Source of the DNA: Asaia astilbis JCM 15831
GTDB taxonomy: Bacteria; Pseudomonadota; Alphaproteobacteria; Acetobacterales; Acetobacteraceae
DNA: 64,000 nucleotides
Reading direction: 5' to 3'
Assembly (NCBI RefSeq): GCF_000613845.1
Contig: NZ_BAJT01000001.1
Location: 62,001-126,000, forward strand
Numbering within the stretch: position 1 is the first letter of the stretch; every line of letters begins with the position of its first letter. A program made the translations under genes and the position numbers. Below are positions 1-8,415 of the stretch, one piece after another. The notes under the pieces are model-generated. The model saw only the letters and a program-made list of their open reading frames with translations, was not told the DNA's origin and did not search any database.

Positions 1-17
1 TTTCGAAGATTGAGACG

Positions 18-46
18 AAAAAAGCGGGCCTGGAGGCCCGCTTTTT
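18..46. terminator. Bidirectional rho-independent terminator
   Basis: A perfect 7-bp GC stem (GCGGGCC at 24-30, GGCCCGC at 35-41) with a 4-base loop is flanked by A residues on the left and a T run at 42-46. It lies 28 bases past the stop of ahpF copy 1, which reads leftwards, and would end that operon. The flanking runs let it also work for a gene entering from the left. Confidence 0.85.
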
Positions 47-73
47 GTTGCGTCACTCAGAAGGATTGAGCGA

Positions 74-1636
74 TCACGCCGAGGGGAGACGGATCAGGTA
101 GTCGAACGCAGCAAGGCCAGCTTTAGCGCCCTCTCCGGTCGCGACGATAATCTGCTTGAACGGCGTTGTGGTGGCGTCACCTGCACCGAAGATGCCCGGC
201 ACCGACGTTGCATTATGCTTGTCGACAACGATTTCTCCACGATCGCTCAGCTCGACGCTGTCTCGCAGCCACTCTGTATTCGGCACCAACCCGATCTGCA
301 CAAAGATCCCTTCGAGTTCGACCTTGTGCTCGGTGCCCGTCGGGCGATCACGATAGGCGAGGGCGGTTACCCGCTGACCGTCGCCCTCAACAGCGGTGGT
401 CTGTGCATTCATGATGACGCGTACATTGGGAAGGCTGAACAGCTTGTCCTGAAGCACCGAGTCAGCGCGCAAAACGTCAGCAAACTCAAGCAGCGTGACT
501 TCTGCTGCCAGACCTGCGAGGTCGATCGCAGCTTCCACACCGCTATTACCACCGCCAATCACGGCGACGCGCTTACCCTTGAACAGCGGACCATCGCAAT
601 GAGGGCAATAGGCGACGCCCTTGTTGCGGTATTCCTCTTCACCCGGCACGTTCATGCTGCGCCAGCGTGCGCCCGGTGCGAGAATGACAGATCGGCTGTG
701 CAGGATGGCGCCACTCTCGAACTGAACTTCATGCAGGCCGCCAGGCTGGGCAGCCGGGATGAGAGCCTTAGCGCGCTGACCTGTCGTGATGTCCACATCA
801 TAGCTGCGCACATGCTTTTCTAGCGCGGCTGCCAATTTTGGGCCTTCAGTTTCCGGCACCGAAATGTAGTTCTCGATAGCCATTGTATCCAGAACCTGGC
901 CGCCAAAGCGTTCGCCCACTATTCCTGTGCGAATTCCTTTACGAGCATCGTACACGGCTGCGGCTGCACCCGCAGGACCGGCCCCGATGATCAGGACCTC
1001 GAAAGGTGCCTTTTCCGAAAGCTGCTCAGCCTTGCGTGAGGCGGAACCCGTGTCGAGCTTCGAGACGATCGCCTCGACATCCATACGCCCCGACGCGAAA
1101 GGAACGCCGTTCAGATAAATCTGCGGCACTGTCATGATATTGCGCTCGGTGACTTCCTGCTGGAACAGGGCACCGTCAATCGCCGTATGCTCAATGTCTG
1201 AATTGAGAGCGGCCATGGCATTCAGGGCCTGTACGACATCAGGGCAGTTCTGACAGGACAGAGACATGTAGGTCTCGAAACGTAGCGGCCCTTTTAGGCT
1301 GCGGATCTGATCGACCATATCGGCCTCGATCTTGGGTGGATGCCCACCAATCTGGAGTAGGGCCAGAACGAGCGAGGTGAATTCGTGCCCCATGGGGATG
1401 GCGGCGAATGTTGCTGCTTCAACCCCATCGGTCCGACGGATACGAAAAGCCGGTTTCCGCAGATCTCCCGGAGCGTCTGCGACCGTGATCCGGTCGGAAA
1501 GGCCGGCGATGTCGTCGACGAGCTCGCGCATCTCCCGCGCCTTGTCGCTGTCATCAAGGCTGGTTTCGAGCGTGATGTTGTGTCGCAGATTGCTGAGATA
1601 GCTGCGCAGCTGGTCCTTGATCGGTGAGTCGAGCAT
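74..1636 (-). CDS. ahpF: Alkyl hydroperoxide reductase subunit F, copy 1
   Basis: This is a flavoprotein disulfide reductase that passes electrons from NAD(P)H to AhpC in the cytoplasm. The 520-residue product has an N-terminal double thioredoxin-like domain with the CQNCPDV redox motif, a first FAD dinucleotide-binding fold ([17 protein letters not shown]), the redox-active CPHCDGP motif, an NAD-binding [15 protein letters not shown] fold and the terminal [16 protein letters not shown]. The frame is open further upstream to 1798, but the ATG at 1636 is chosen because AGGA lies 8 bases before it and because the product then starts like the second copy (MLDSPIK versus MLQDPIK). It is downstream of ahpC copy 1 with a 104-base gap holding a hairpin. 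The paralogue is at 56461-58020. Confidence 0.96.
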   Translation of the reverse strand: MLDSPIKDQLRSYLSNLRHNITLETSLDDSDKAREMRELVDDIAGLSDRITVADAPGDLRKPAFRIRRTDGVEAATFAAIPMGHEFTSLVLALLQIGGHPPKIEADMVDQIRSLKGPLRFETYMSLSCQNCPDVVQALNAMAALNSDIEHTAIDGALFQQEVTERNIMTVPQIYLNGVPFASGRMDVEAIVSKLDTGSASRKAEQLSEKAPFEVLIIGAGPAGAAAAVYDARKGIRTGIVGERFGGQVLDTMAIENYISVPETEGPKLAAALEKHVRSYDVDITTGQRAKALIPAAQPGGLHEVQFESGAILHSRSVILAPGARWRSMNVPGEEEYRNKGVAYCPHCDGPLFKGKRVAVIGGGNSGVEAAIDLAGLAAEVTLLEFADVLRADSVLQDKLFSLPNVRVIMNAQTTAVEGDGQRVTALAYRDRPTGTEHKVELEGIFVQIGLVPNTEWLRDSVELSDRGEIVVDKHNATSVPGIFGAGDATTTPFKQIIVATGEGAKAGLAAFDYLIRLPSA

Positions 1637-1665
1637 TGTTTTCATCCTGGATCGGGGCTGTGATG

Positions 1666-1704
1666 CCCTTGCGTGGCGTGCTGAAGCACGCTGCATCGCA
1701 AGGG
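1666..1704 (-). other. Hairpin between ahpC and ahpF, copy 1
   Basis: The outer arms CCCTTGCG (1666-1673) and CGCAAGGG (1697-1704) enclose a second perfect stem, GCGTGCT (1676-1682) with AGCACGC (1685-1691). It sits between the ahpC stop and the ahpF start and has no T run, so it is more likely an mRNA-stabilising or partial-termination element than a full terminator. The second ahpCF operon has a hairpin in the same place. Confidence 0.6.
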
Positions 1705-1740
1705 TCACTGGAGATGCTGTAAGTTGCGTTCTAGAGCGGG

Positions 1741-2304
1741 TTAGATCTTGCCGATGAGATCGAGGGAGGGCGACAACGTGTGTTCGCCTTCCTTCCATTT
1801 GGCCGGGCAGACCTCGCCTGGATGCGCGGCGACATATTGCGCGGCACGAACCTTATCGAGCAGGGCAGGAGCGCTTCGTCCAACGCCTCCGGACGTGATC
1901 TCGATATACTGGATTTTTCCTTCGGGATTGATCAGGAAGGTTGCCCGATCCGCCACGCCCGCTTCCTCGATCATGACATCGAAATTGCGCGAGATCGTCC
2001 CGGTCGGATCTGCGAGCATCACGTAGTCGATCTTGCCGATCGCAGGCGAGGTCTCATGCCACGCCCGATGCGTGAAATGCTTGTCGGTAGAAACTGAATA
2101 GATCTCGACACCCAGATTCTGAAAATCGGCGTAGTTATCAGCTAGATCTTCGAGCTCGGTAGGGCAAACGAAGGTAAAATCAGCGGGGTAGAAGAAGACA
2201 ACAGACCAGTTTCCTTTCAGATCCTGATCTGTGACCGTGTGAAACTTTCCGCGGGAATAGGCATCCGTCGAGAAGGCTTTGATCTGAGAGTCTATTCTTG
2301 CCAT
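1741..2304 (-). CDS. ahpC: Alkyl hydroperoxide reductase subunit C (peroxiredoxin), copy 1
   Basis: A typical 2-Cys peroxiredoxin that reduces H2O2 and organic hydroperoxides using electrons from AhpF. The product is 187 residues, the usual AhpC length. The peroxidatic Cys47 is in [13 protein letters not shown] and the resolving Cys166 is in GEVCPAKW. Other family marks are [17 protein letters not shown] and the C-terminal [11 protein letters not shown]. It is the first gene of an ahpC-ahpF operon reading left, with a 121-bp upstream gap to the GlxA-type regulator gene. It is very similar to the second copy at 55826-56389 but has some different residues (for example [11 protein letters not shown] versus [11 protein letters not shown]), so the two are diverged paralogues rather than a recent duplication. 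No OxyR gene adjoins this copy. Confidence 0.97.
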   Translation of the reverse strand: MARIDSQIKAFSTDAYSRGKFHTVTDQDLKGNWSVVFFYPADFTFVCPTELEDLADNYADFQNLGVEIYSVSTDKHFTHRAWHETSPAIGKIDYVMLADPTGTISRNFDVMIEEAGVADRATFLINPEGKIQYIEITSGGVGRSAPALLDKVRAAQYVAAHPGEVCPAKWKEGEHTLSPSLDLIGKI

Positions 2305-2425
2305 GATTTCGTGACCCTTGATGGATGATTTCGAGAAACAACATGGTCACTATGTCAGTGCGTAAACTTAAAGGAAAACAGTTCGTATTGATCTTTGTGA
2401 CAGGTAAAACCTGTTCGATATCCCT

Positions 2426-3387
2426 TCAGTCAAAACGGCGCTTCGGGTTGGAGAAGCTGTGGCGCATCTGTTGTGGAGACATGCCGTAAATGCGGTTGAA
2501 GGCGCGCCGCAGACGCTCGGGATCTGCAAAACCGGTTTCGGCGGCGATGGCTTCTATGGACATATGCGCGTTGAGAATGCGCTCGCGGGCCGCCTCTACC
2601 CTTAACGTTTCGACGGCCTTTGCCGGGCTCATACCTGTCTCGGTTTTGAAGCTGCGCGAAAAATTGCGGGGGCTCATTCCTGCATGGGCCGCAAGCGTCT
2701 CGATTGAAAGCTCGGTGGATAGATTGGCTCTTATCCAGCCCAGAAGAAGGGAAAACCTGTCAGAGCCGGAGCCCAGTTGGACGAGGGATGAAAGCTGCTT
2801 TTCTCCTCCAGGACGGTGATAATAGAGCACCATTGTCTGCGCGACGCCGCGAGAGATGGTTTCGTCGGTGTCCTCAGCAAGAAGAGCCAGGCTCATGTCG
2901 ATGCCGGCTGTAATGCCCCCTGATGTCCAGATTTGTCCGTCGCGGACATAGACGACATCCCGTTCGACCTCGGTATCGTGCGCGTGCTCACGCAAATGGT
3001 CGATATCCTGCCAATGCGTCGTGACACGCCTGCCACTCAGAATACCCGCTCGGGCAAGAAAAAAGGCGCCTGTGCAGACGCTGCAAAGACGACGTGTCCG
3101 GGGTGCCTGTCTTCTAAGGTATTCAGCTATGGCTTCACCTTTGAAGTAATCGCGGTAATAGGCACTTCCGACCACGATCAATGTGTCGAAAGCCTGATTG
3201 GCATCCATTTTGTCGGTTTCAAGGACGATCCCGGACGATGAACGAAGGGGTCCGCCTTCCACTGACAGGAGGGTGTTTTCGTAGGCGATGTCACTCATCA
3301 TCCGCCGATTTCGAAAACGGTGGCGGGTCCCGTCGCGTCGAGAATCTGGAAGTCTGGGTAAAGGAGAAAGCCGATCCGCTTCTTCAT
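2426..3387 (-). CDS. GlxA-family regulator (DJ-1/PfpI + AraC HTH), frameshifted near 3300
   Basis: A DNA-binding transcription regulator with an N-terminal DJ-1/PfpI-like sensor domain and a C-terminal AraC-type double helix-turn-helix. The main open frame from 3301 carries the sensor motifs (LIVVGSAYY, CSVCTGAFFLARAG, TTHWQDID, WTSGGITAG) and the HTH (LAAHAGMSPRNFSRSFKTETG; ETGFADPERLRRAFNRIYG). The usual first strand and helix are missing there, but another frame starting at the ATG at 3387 encodes MKKRIGFLLYPDFQILD and continues to 3303, so the gene is split by one missing base. The corrected length of about 320 residues is normal for the family. The two pieces overlap as ATGA, so coupled translation is formally possible but would cut the sensor fold. 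Target genes are unknown. Confidence 0.85.
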
Positions 3388-3549
3388 GGCTTAAAAGGAG
3401 GGAAATCTGTCATTGTTCCCGGTGCTCCGTTTGCATTATGAAAACCCAGCGCGTTTAAGGCGAACTATAGTAAGAACAGGTTAATAAGCCGTATCACGAA
3501 ACTTCGCGGCTAGTACGCAATGGATTTTCACAAGTACCGCCATCACGCG

Positions 3550-3577
3550 TTATTTTCACTTTACGAACGTCTATAAT
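3550..3577 (+). promoter_or_regulatory. Candidate promoter of the Hint-domain gene
   Basis: A perfect TATAAT at 3572-3577 lies 31 bases before the GTG start at 3608, with only a weak TTATTT-like -35 at 3550-3555. The stretch is AT-rich compared with its surroundings. A GAGGAG ribosome-binding site follows at about 3593. Confidence 0.45.
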
Positions 3578-3607
3578 AAATAAAATAAGAGTGAGGAGTA
3601 AAGTATC

Positions 3608-5032
3608 GTGGGGCAGGGTGGATATATCACGATTCACAACGATACTGACTACGACATGGAAAAGGTTAAGGGAGGAGCTTACCAGATGGCGTTCGACTCC
3701 CCCCAGACCATCCCGGCGCATCAGTCCCGCAAGTTCTATGCTGAGTGGTGGGAAAGTGGCGTGAAAGAAGACGATAGCGCCTACGCTGACTACAAAGTGA
3801 TGGATGGCACTGGCCGCATCGTAACAATCGAGGCGTGGGCGCGACCAAACAGACATTTCCAGATGAATTTCAAGAGTTACAGCCAGCCTGGTTATCCTGC
3901 GGGAACGATCAAAAATATTGGCTGGATCCACGATGGAAATGTCGGCTTCCGAGTGCAGGGGTCTTCGCCCCCCAAGCCGGACCCCTGTTTTCTTGCGGGG
4001 TCTCCAATTCTCACGCAGGAAGGCTATGTCCCCGTCGAGAGGCTTGAGCTGGGACAAAAAGTCGTCGTTCTTGACAAAGGTGTCCACGTTCTCCGCGACA
4101 TCGTGTTTCTTGGTAAAGGCCGACGAGAAGTCGATTGCTCAGGACGTCTGGCAGAAGATGAGTCCGGGTGGCCCGTCTGCATTAAAGCCAATGCTTTCGG
4201 CCCGCAGCGGCCACGTCGCGATCTCTGGATGACGGCGGAGCATTGCGTCTTCGTGCATGATGCGCTGGTACCAGTCCGGTTACTCGTTAACGGCGAGAGC
4301 ATTTTCTATGATCTGACGCAGCCCAGTTACGACTTCTATCATGTTGGGACGGATTTACACTCGGTTCTGGCTGCCGAAAATCTCTACGCGGAGAGCTATC
4401 TTCCTGGGGATAACGCTGTCCTCTTCGCGAGCCGGAAGGTGAGTAAGCCTCTTTTGGCGACGATGAATACGGCTTATCCCGTTCGGACAGATCGAGAGTT
4501 TGTGGAGCGGGTCTTTAACGAGCTCGTGGGGAAAGCGCGGCAAGCTCATGGCTCTTCAGAGGAGAACGTTCCGCACGAATTGGCCCTTCATCTGACACGG
4601 CCTGACGGTACGCAGATCTTGCCCAGCTCGTTCAGGGACGACACTGCCGTTTTCGAACTTGATGGGACGAATGAGCGTCTTTTCATTCGGTCGCAGAGTC
4701 GCAGACCCTGCGATTTTTTCGGTCGTTTCGTTGATGATCGTCGACAGCTCGGCGCGTTAATTAGCAGTGTCTCCATTCGAGGCGACGCGGATAATCAGGA
4801 GATAGGGATCGATTTCATGGATCCGAATCTTCGTGGTTGGTGTGCTCCGGAAGGGACGTCGATGCGCTGGACTCAGGGGAGTGGCGAGATTGTGCTTCCA
4901 GATTTCTGCCAGACATCCGGGGGAGTCCTTACCGTGAAGGTGCTTCCGTCCGAACTTTACTACCTGCATTCGGCGACAGCTCGTTTGCAGGAGAAGGCAG
5001 ATGTTCTCCTCTATGCGTCTGAACAAGACTGA
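3608..5032 (+). CDS. Hint-domain protein with N-terminal beta-sandwich-like domain
   Basis: The 474-residue product has two parts. Residues about 1-118 (starting YITIHNDTDYDM) are short alternating hydrophobic strands rich in aromatic residues, resembling small beta-sandwich proteins such as aegerolysins; this is inference from pattern only. After a PPKPDP linker, Cys127 begins a Hint (hedgehog/intein) autoprocessing domain of the Hint_2 type: CFLAGSPILTQEGYVPVERL, then WMTAEHCVFVHDALVPVRLLVNG with His212, then YHVGTDLHSVLAAENLYAESYL. About 200 residues follow without a motif I know. It starts at GTG behind a GAGGAG site. No signal peptide is seen, which in this family often goes with type I secretion. 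Self-cleavage and export are inferred, not shown. Confidence 0.75.
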   Translation: MGQGGYITIHNDTDYDMEKVKGGAYQMAFDSPQTIPAHQSRKFYAEWWESGVKEDDSAYADYKVMDGTGRIVTIEAWARPNRHFQMNFKSYSQPGYPAGTIKNIGWIHDGNVGFRVQGSSPPKPDPCFLAGSPILTQEGYVPVERLELGQKVVVLDKGVHVLRDIVFLGKGRREVDCSGRLAEDESGWPVCIKANAFGPQRPRRDLWMTAEHCVFVHDALVPVRLLVNGESIFYDLTQPSYDFYHVGTDLHSVLAAENLYAESYLPGDNAVLFASRKVSKPLLATMNTAYPVRTDREFVERVFNELVGKARQAHGSSEENVPHELALHLTRPDGTQILPSSFRDDTAVFELDGTNERLFIRSQSRRPCDFFGRFVDDRRQLGALISSVSIRGDADNQEIGIDFMDPNLRGWCAPEGTSMRWTQGSGEIVLPDFCQTSGGVLTVKVLPSELYYLHSATARLQEKADVLLYASEQD

Positions 5033-5175
5033 GAGAAAATCGGTAATCTCAGCACTCATGGTGGGGCCAACCTGAAAAGGCACCTCACTTTGACTGCATC
5101 TTGGCGCAATCATCATCGATGTGACGAAATCGTTCGGGGAGAAAGGCGCGATCGATCTTGCCTTTGGCGGTACCA

Positions 5176-5810
5176 TCAATGGTGCCGCCATGCAGTCCCT
5201 GTATAGAAAAACTGCCCCAATCCAATGGTGAAGATCAGGCAGCCATAGAGACTATGCTCCAGCCAGGAAAGGCGGAGCGAGCGATGGCGTTCATAGCCTG
5301 ATGCAAAAAGAAAACCGCCCATCGTGGTCAGGATGACGGCAATCCAGTTTTGAAAAATGATGTGGGCAAAGCCGAAAGCCACGGCACTGCCGACGATGCG
5401 CGTGGCGGGCGTGCTTAGAATCTCTTGGTACCGCGAAAAGAGAAAAGAGCGGTAAAGAACTTCCTGAGGCCAGACCGACAGTGCCGGGTAGAGCATCATG
5501 ATCAGGAGCCAGAATCCAGGCTTGTTTCTGGGGAGTTCCAGAAAATGTGTGGGCCATACCCACCATGAAGCGAGTGTCAGCAACGGGGCCAAGAGCGCGA
5601 AGCGCCACAGATGGTGCCTATGTCGCGTTTGGTGTCGCCAGACACTGTTGTTCCGTTTCGGAGAAAGAGAAGCGCTCCCAGCGCGCCAGCCCAGAGAGCG
5701 AAGAAGAGCAGGGTCGGGTGCTTGAAGGCAAGGATGAGGAGCGGCGCTCCGCCAAAGAGCAGTGCGAACTCTAATCGGAGGCACGCACGCCGTTTCGGAT
5801 AGGCGAGCAT
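5176..5810 (-). CDS. CPBP-family intramembrane metalloprotease-like protein, frameshifted near 5620
   Basis: An integral membrane protein of the CPBP (Abi/Rce1-like) family, possibly a membrane peptidase; substrates are unknown. The C-terminal two thirds carry a family-like PQEVLYRSFLFSRYQ (glutamates and arginine of the first motif), GFAHIIFQN (second motif) and LEHSLYGCL. The N-terminal part, with a hydrophobic stretch LLFGGAPLLILAF, lies in another frame from the ATG at 5810. The break is between about 5605 and 5650 and the total span is one base short of a whole number of codons. Corrected length is about 211 residues. It is convergent with the Hint-domain gene. Confidence 0.7.
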
Positions 5811-5856
5811 CTTGCTTATTCAGGAAAGAGTTTCAATCTGTGCCCCGTCCTACCAC

Positions 5857-5896
5857 TTGCCACAAGTCAGGCTGGGATAAGGCTGACTTGTGGCAA
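5857..5896 (-). terminator. Strong hairpin downstream of rpoH
   Basis: A perfect 14-bp inverted repeat (TTGCCACAAGTCAG at 5857-5870, CTGACTTGTGGCAA at 5883-5896) lies 20 bases beyond the rpoH stop. There is no clear T run on the minus strand, so it may act as a 3' end stabiliser or a rho-dependent end. Confidence 0.55.
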
Positions 5897-5916
5897 TGGC
5901 GTTGGGAAGGACTGTC

Positions 5917-6830
5917 TTATCCAGTCAAATGGTCGCGCAGCGAGATACCTTCGTCCTGTTTGCGACGTAGCTCGACTTCTGCGGCCATTGCTTTTTGTAG
6001 CTTTTCGAAAGCGCGTGCCTCGATCTGACGAATGCGCTCACGGGAAACGCCATATTCATGAGAGAGCTCTTCAAGAGTAGAGGGCTCATCCTTGAGGCGA
6101 CGTTCCGTCAGAATGTGACGCTCACGCTCATTGAGAGACTTCATGGCCTCGGTGAGCAGTGCCTGACGGCCGCTCATTTCCTCGCTTCGCCAAGCGTCGT
6201 TTCCTGACTTTGCTGATCATCGACCAGCCAGTCCTGCCACTCGCCCTCACCATCGCTGCGCAGCGGTGCATTCAGGCTATGGTCCGGTGCGGCCAGACGC
6301 TGATTCATGGACACAACGTCCTGCTGCGGGACGCCAAGCGTGGTGGCGATCTTGTCCACGTGCTCTGGCTTCAGGTCACCGTCTTCAATGGCCTGCATCT
6401 GTCCCTTGAGACGACGCAGGTTGAAAAAGAGCTTCTTCTGCGACGCGGTGGTGCCCATTTTGACCAGCGACCAGCTATGCAGAATATATTCTTGCATCGC
6501 TGCGCGGATCCACCACATCGCGTAGGTGGCCAGACGGAAGCCACGATCAGGATCGAAGCGTTTGACCGCCTGCATCATGCCGATATTGCCTTCGCTGATC
6601 AGTTCATTGATCGGCAGGCCGTAGCCACGATAGCCCATGGCGATCTTGGCGACGAGGCGCAGATGGGAGGTGACCAGTTTATGGGCGGCTGAATCGTCTT
6701 CCTTGTCGCGCCAGCGGCGAGCGAGCTCGCCTTCTTCTTGCGGCGTAAGGATCGGGAATTTACGGATTTCCTGAAGATAACGGGTCAGGTTGTTTTCAGG
6801 ACCAAGAGACAACACGGCGGAAGAGGCCAT
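5917..6830 (-). CDS. rpoH: RNA polymerase heat-shock sigma factor RpoH (sigma-32), frameshifted near 6178
   Basis: An alternative sigma factor for heat-shock promoters. The first frame (start at 6830) holds region 2 with the RpoH-typical LVTSHLRLVAKIAMGYRGYG, the RLATYAMWWIRAAMQEYIL core-binding and -10 recognition segment, and region 3. The second frame (from 6177) holds region 4 with LNERERHILTERRL and the HTH YGVSRERIRQIEARAFEKL. The junction reads GEAR and then MSGRQALL; adding one base restores GEAEEMSGRQ. The corrected length is about 304 residues, normal for RpoH. AAAGGAG precedes the start by about 10 bases. Because RpoH is normally important for growth, the break is more likely a sequence error than a true loss. 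Confidence 0.93.
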
Positions 6831-7071
6831 TGGGCTGCAACTCCTTTCGCCCGGTGCAGATGAGGAACCTTATTTACGGGCCGCGCCCGTCAGAGTTCCC
6901 AACACCGGGTGACGCAGGGATAGGGAAGGACCTTCGTCCCCGCTCGGCATCCTCAGCATGAGCGATGCAGGGCGGTACGTCCATTCCGGCGGCGCGTCAC
7001 TTCGTCGGATTGACTGAGAATGCACCATACAGCATTTTTCGTGTCAAGAAAACGTACCGTATTACTCCTAA

Positions 7072-8049
7072 TTAACTCCCGCGCAGGGAGCGAAGCAGAG
7101 ACTGGAAGTCTGCCGGGGGCTCCGAAGTGAAAAGCAGCGCCTCTTTTGTACGAGGATGGGTAAATCCCAGACGCGCGGCGTGAAGGGCCTGACGGGGGAA
7201 GTCGAGTGCGGCACGTCGGGCAAGGTCGCCGAGACCGCGCGCCGCTGCGGGAATACGGCGTAGATAGACAGGATCTCCCAAAAGAGGATGTCCGGCCTGT
7301 GAAAGATGTACCCGGATCTGATGCGTGCGTCCTGTGGCGAGCTTGCATTCGATCAGGCTGACCGAGGCATCGAATGCCTCAAGGCAGCGGATATGCGTCA
7401 GAGCATGTTTGCCGCCATGTGTGACAACGGTCATGCGCTTGCGGTCTCGCTTATCGCGTCCGATCGCGCCGTCGTAACTTATGGTCGACGGCAATAACCC
7501 CCAGGCAAGGGCTTGATAGGCACGATCGATATCGCGCGCGGCAAACGCCTCGGAAAGCGCATTATGAGCAAGGGGTGTCTTGGCCACGACCATCAGACCG
7601 GACGTGTCCTTGTCGAGACGATGAACAATGCCCGGACGTTTTTCTCCCCCGATCCCTTCCAGATCCTCGCCGCAATGGCCGAGCAGGGCATTGACCAGAG
7701 TGCCCGTCTCGTTTCCCGGCGCCGGGTGCACGACCAGACCGGCGGGCTTGTCCAGCACGATCAGGTCGCGATCTTCGAAAATGATCGGCAGGTCATGATC
7801 CTCGGCCTGCGGCCGTGCGGGCGTTGCCGGAGGCACGATCAGGGTGATCTGGCGCCCGGCTCTGGTGGTTTCGGAGGGCTCGCGTGTGGTGGCGCCGTCG
7901 CAGGAAACCTGTCCGGCTTCGATAAGGGATTTGACACGCGAGCGGGACAGGGTGCCTATCGCATCGGCCAGAAACCGGTCGAGACGCTGCCCCGCCTGTT
8001 CGGGCGATATGTCGAAGTCGAATCGGGTGGGTGCGTGAGCGTCAGTCAT
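7072..8049 (-). CDS. rluD: 23S rRNA pseudouridine synthase, RluD/RluA family
   Basis: Converts uridines of 23S rRNA (RluD: helix 69) to pseudouridine. The 325-residue product has an N-terminal S4-like RNA-binding domain (QRLDRFLADAIGTLSRSRVKSLI) and the catalytic domain with HRLDKDTSGLMVVAKT, where the Asp is the nucleophile, followed by the GRTHQIRVHLSQAGHPLLGDPVY motif of the family. The frame is open to a TTG at 8064, but the ATG at 8049 has a GGGGG-rich site close upstream. It is divergent from the small membrane protein gene with only 33 bases between. Assignment to RluD over RluC rests on the S4 domain and length. Confidence 0.9.
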   Translation of the reverse strand: MTDAHAPTRFDFDISPEQAGQRLDRFLADAIGTLSRSRVKSLIEAGQVSCDGATTREPSETTRAGRQITLIVPPATPARPQAEDHDLPIIFEDRDLIVLDKPAGLVVHPAPGNETGTLVNALLGHCGEDLEGIGGEKRPGIVHRLDKDTSGLMVVAKTPLAHNALSEAFAARDIDRAYQALAWGLLPSTISYDGAIGRDKRDRKRMTVVTHGGKHALTHIRCLEAFDASVSLIECKLATGRTHQIRVHLSQAGHPLLGDPVYLRRIPAAARGLGDLARRAALDFPRQALHAARLGFTHPRTKEALLFTSEPPADFQSLLRSLRGS

Positions 8050-8082
8050 GCGCCCCCTTAGCAAACAGGATTACTTCCCGCC

Positions 8083-8415
8083 ATGACCACTGCTCCGCCC
8101 CCGGTTTCCCGTACGCTCATGGCGGCTGTCATCATCATGGGTGCGCTGATCGTGCTGGGAACAGCGGGTCTCATCGGTGTGGTGGCGCACAGGGCGCTTT
8201 CCGGCAAACATAAGCAGTCCGTTGAGATGACGCAGCCCGTGCTGACGGGTGAGGCACCACAGTTTGCTCTATCCGGTAGCGGGCACATCGTTTCCGAGAC
8301 TGTCAGGCCAGATGGCACTCTGGCTGTGCAGATAACGGATACGGACCGTGATCGCATCGTGATCTGGAACCCTGAGGCAAACCGGATCACGGCAGAGTTT
8401 ACGCTAAAACACTGA
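8083..8415 (+). CDS. Small single-pass membrane protein, unknown function
   Basis: A 110-residue protein with one hydrophobic helix at about residues 12-35 (AAVIIMGALIVLGTAGLIGV) and a soluble remainder that would face the periplasm. The tail EANRITAEF is strand-like. It sits head-to-head with rluD, a neighbourhood I believe is common in Alphaproteobacteria, and overlaps the tail of the convergent GT-A-like gene by 12 bases. No catalytic motif is visible and the function is not known to me. Confidence 0.75.
   Translation: MTTAPPPVSRTLMAAVIIMGALIVLGTAGLIGVVAHRALSGKHKQSVEMTQPVLTGEAPQFALSGSGHIVSETVRPDGTLAVQITDTDRDRIVIWNPEANRITAEFTLKH

Noticed and set aside
2426-3387. GlxA-type gene read as two translationally coupled genes (ATGA overlap)
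   Set aside because: The split would fall inside the DJ-1 fold, the combined length is that of a normal single protein, and many other genes here show the same one-base defect.
5033-5175. Possible gene remnant between the Hint and CPBP genes (plus-strand reading with TKSFGEKGAIDLAFGG)
   Set aside because: Only about 40 residues with weak resemblance to a carboxymuconolactone decarboxylase-like segment; no start, no ribosome site, too short to support.
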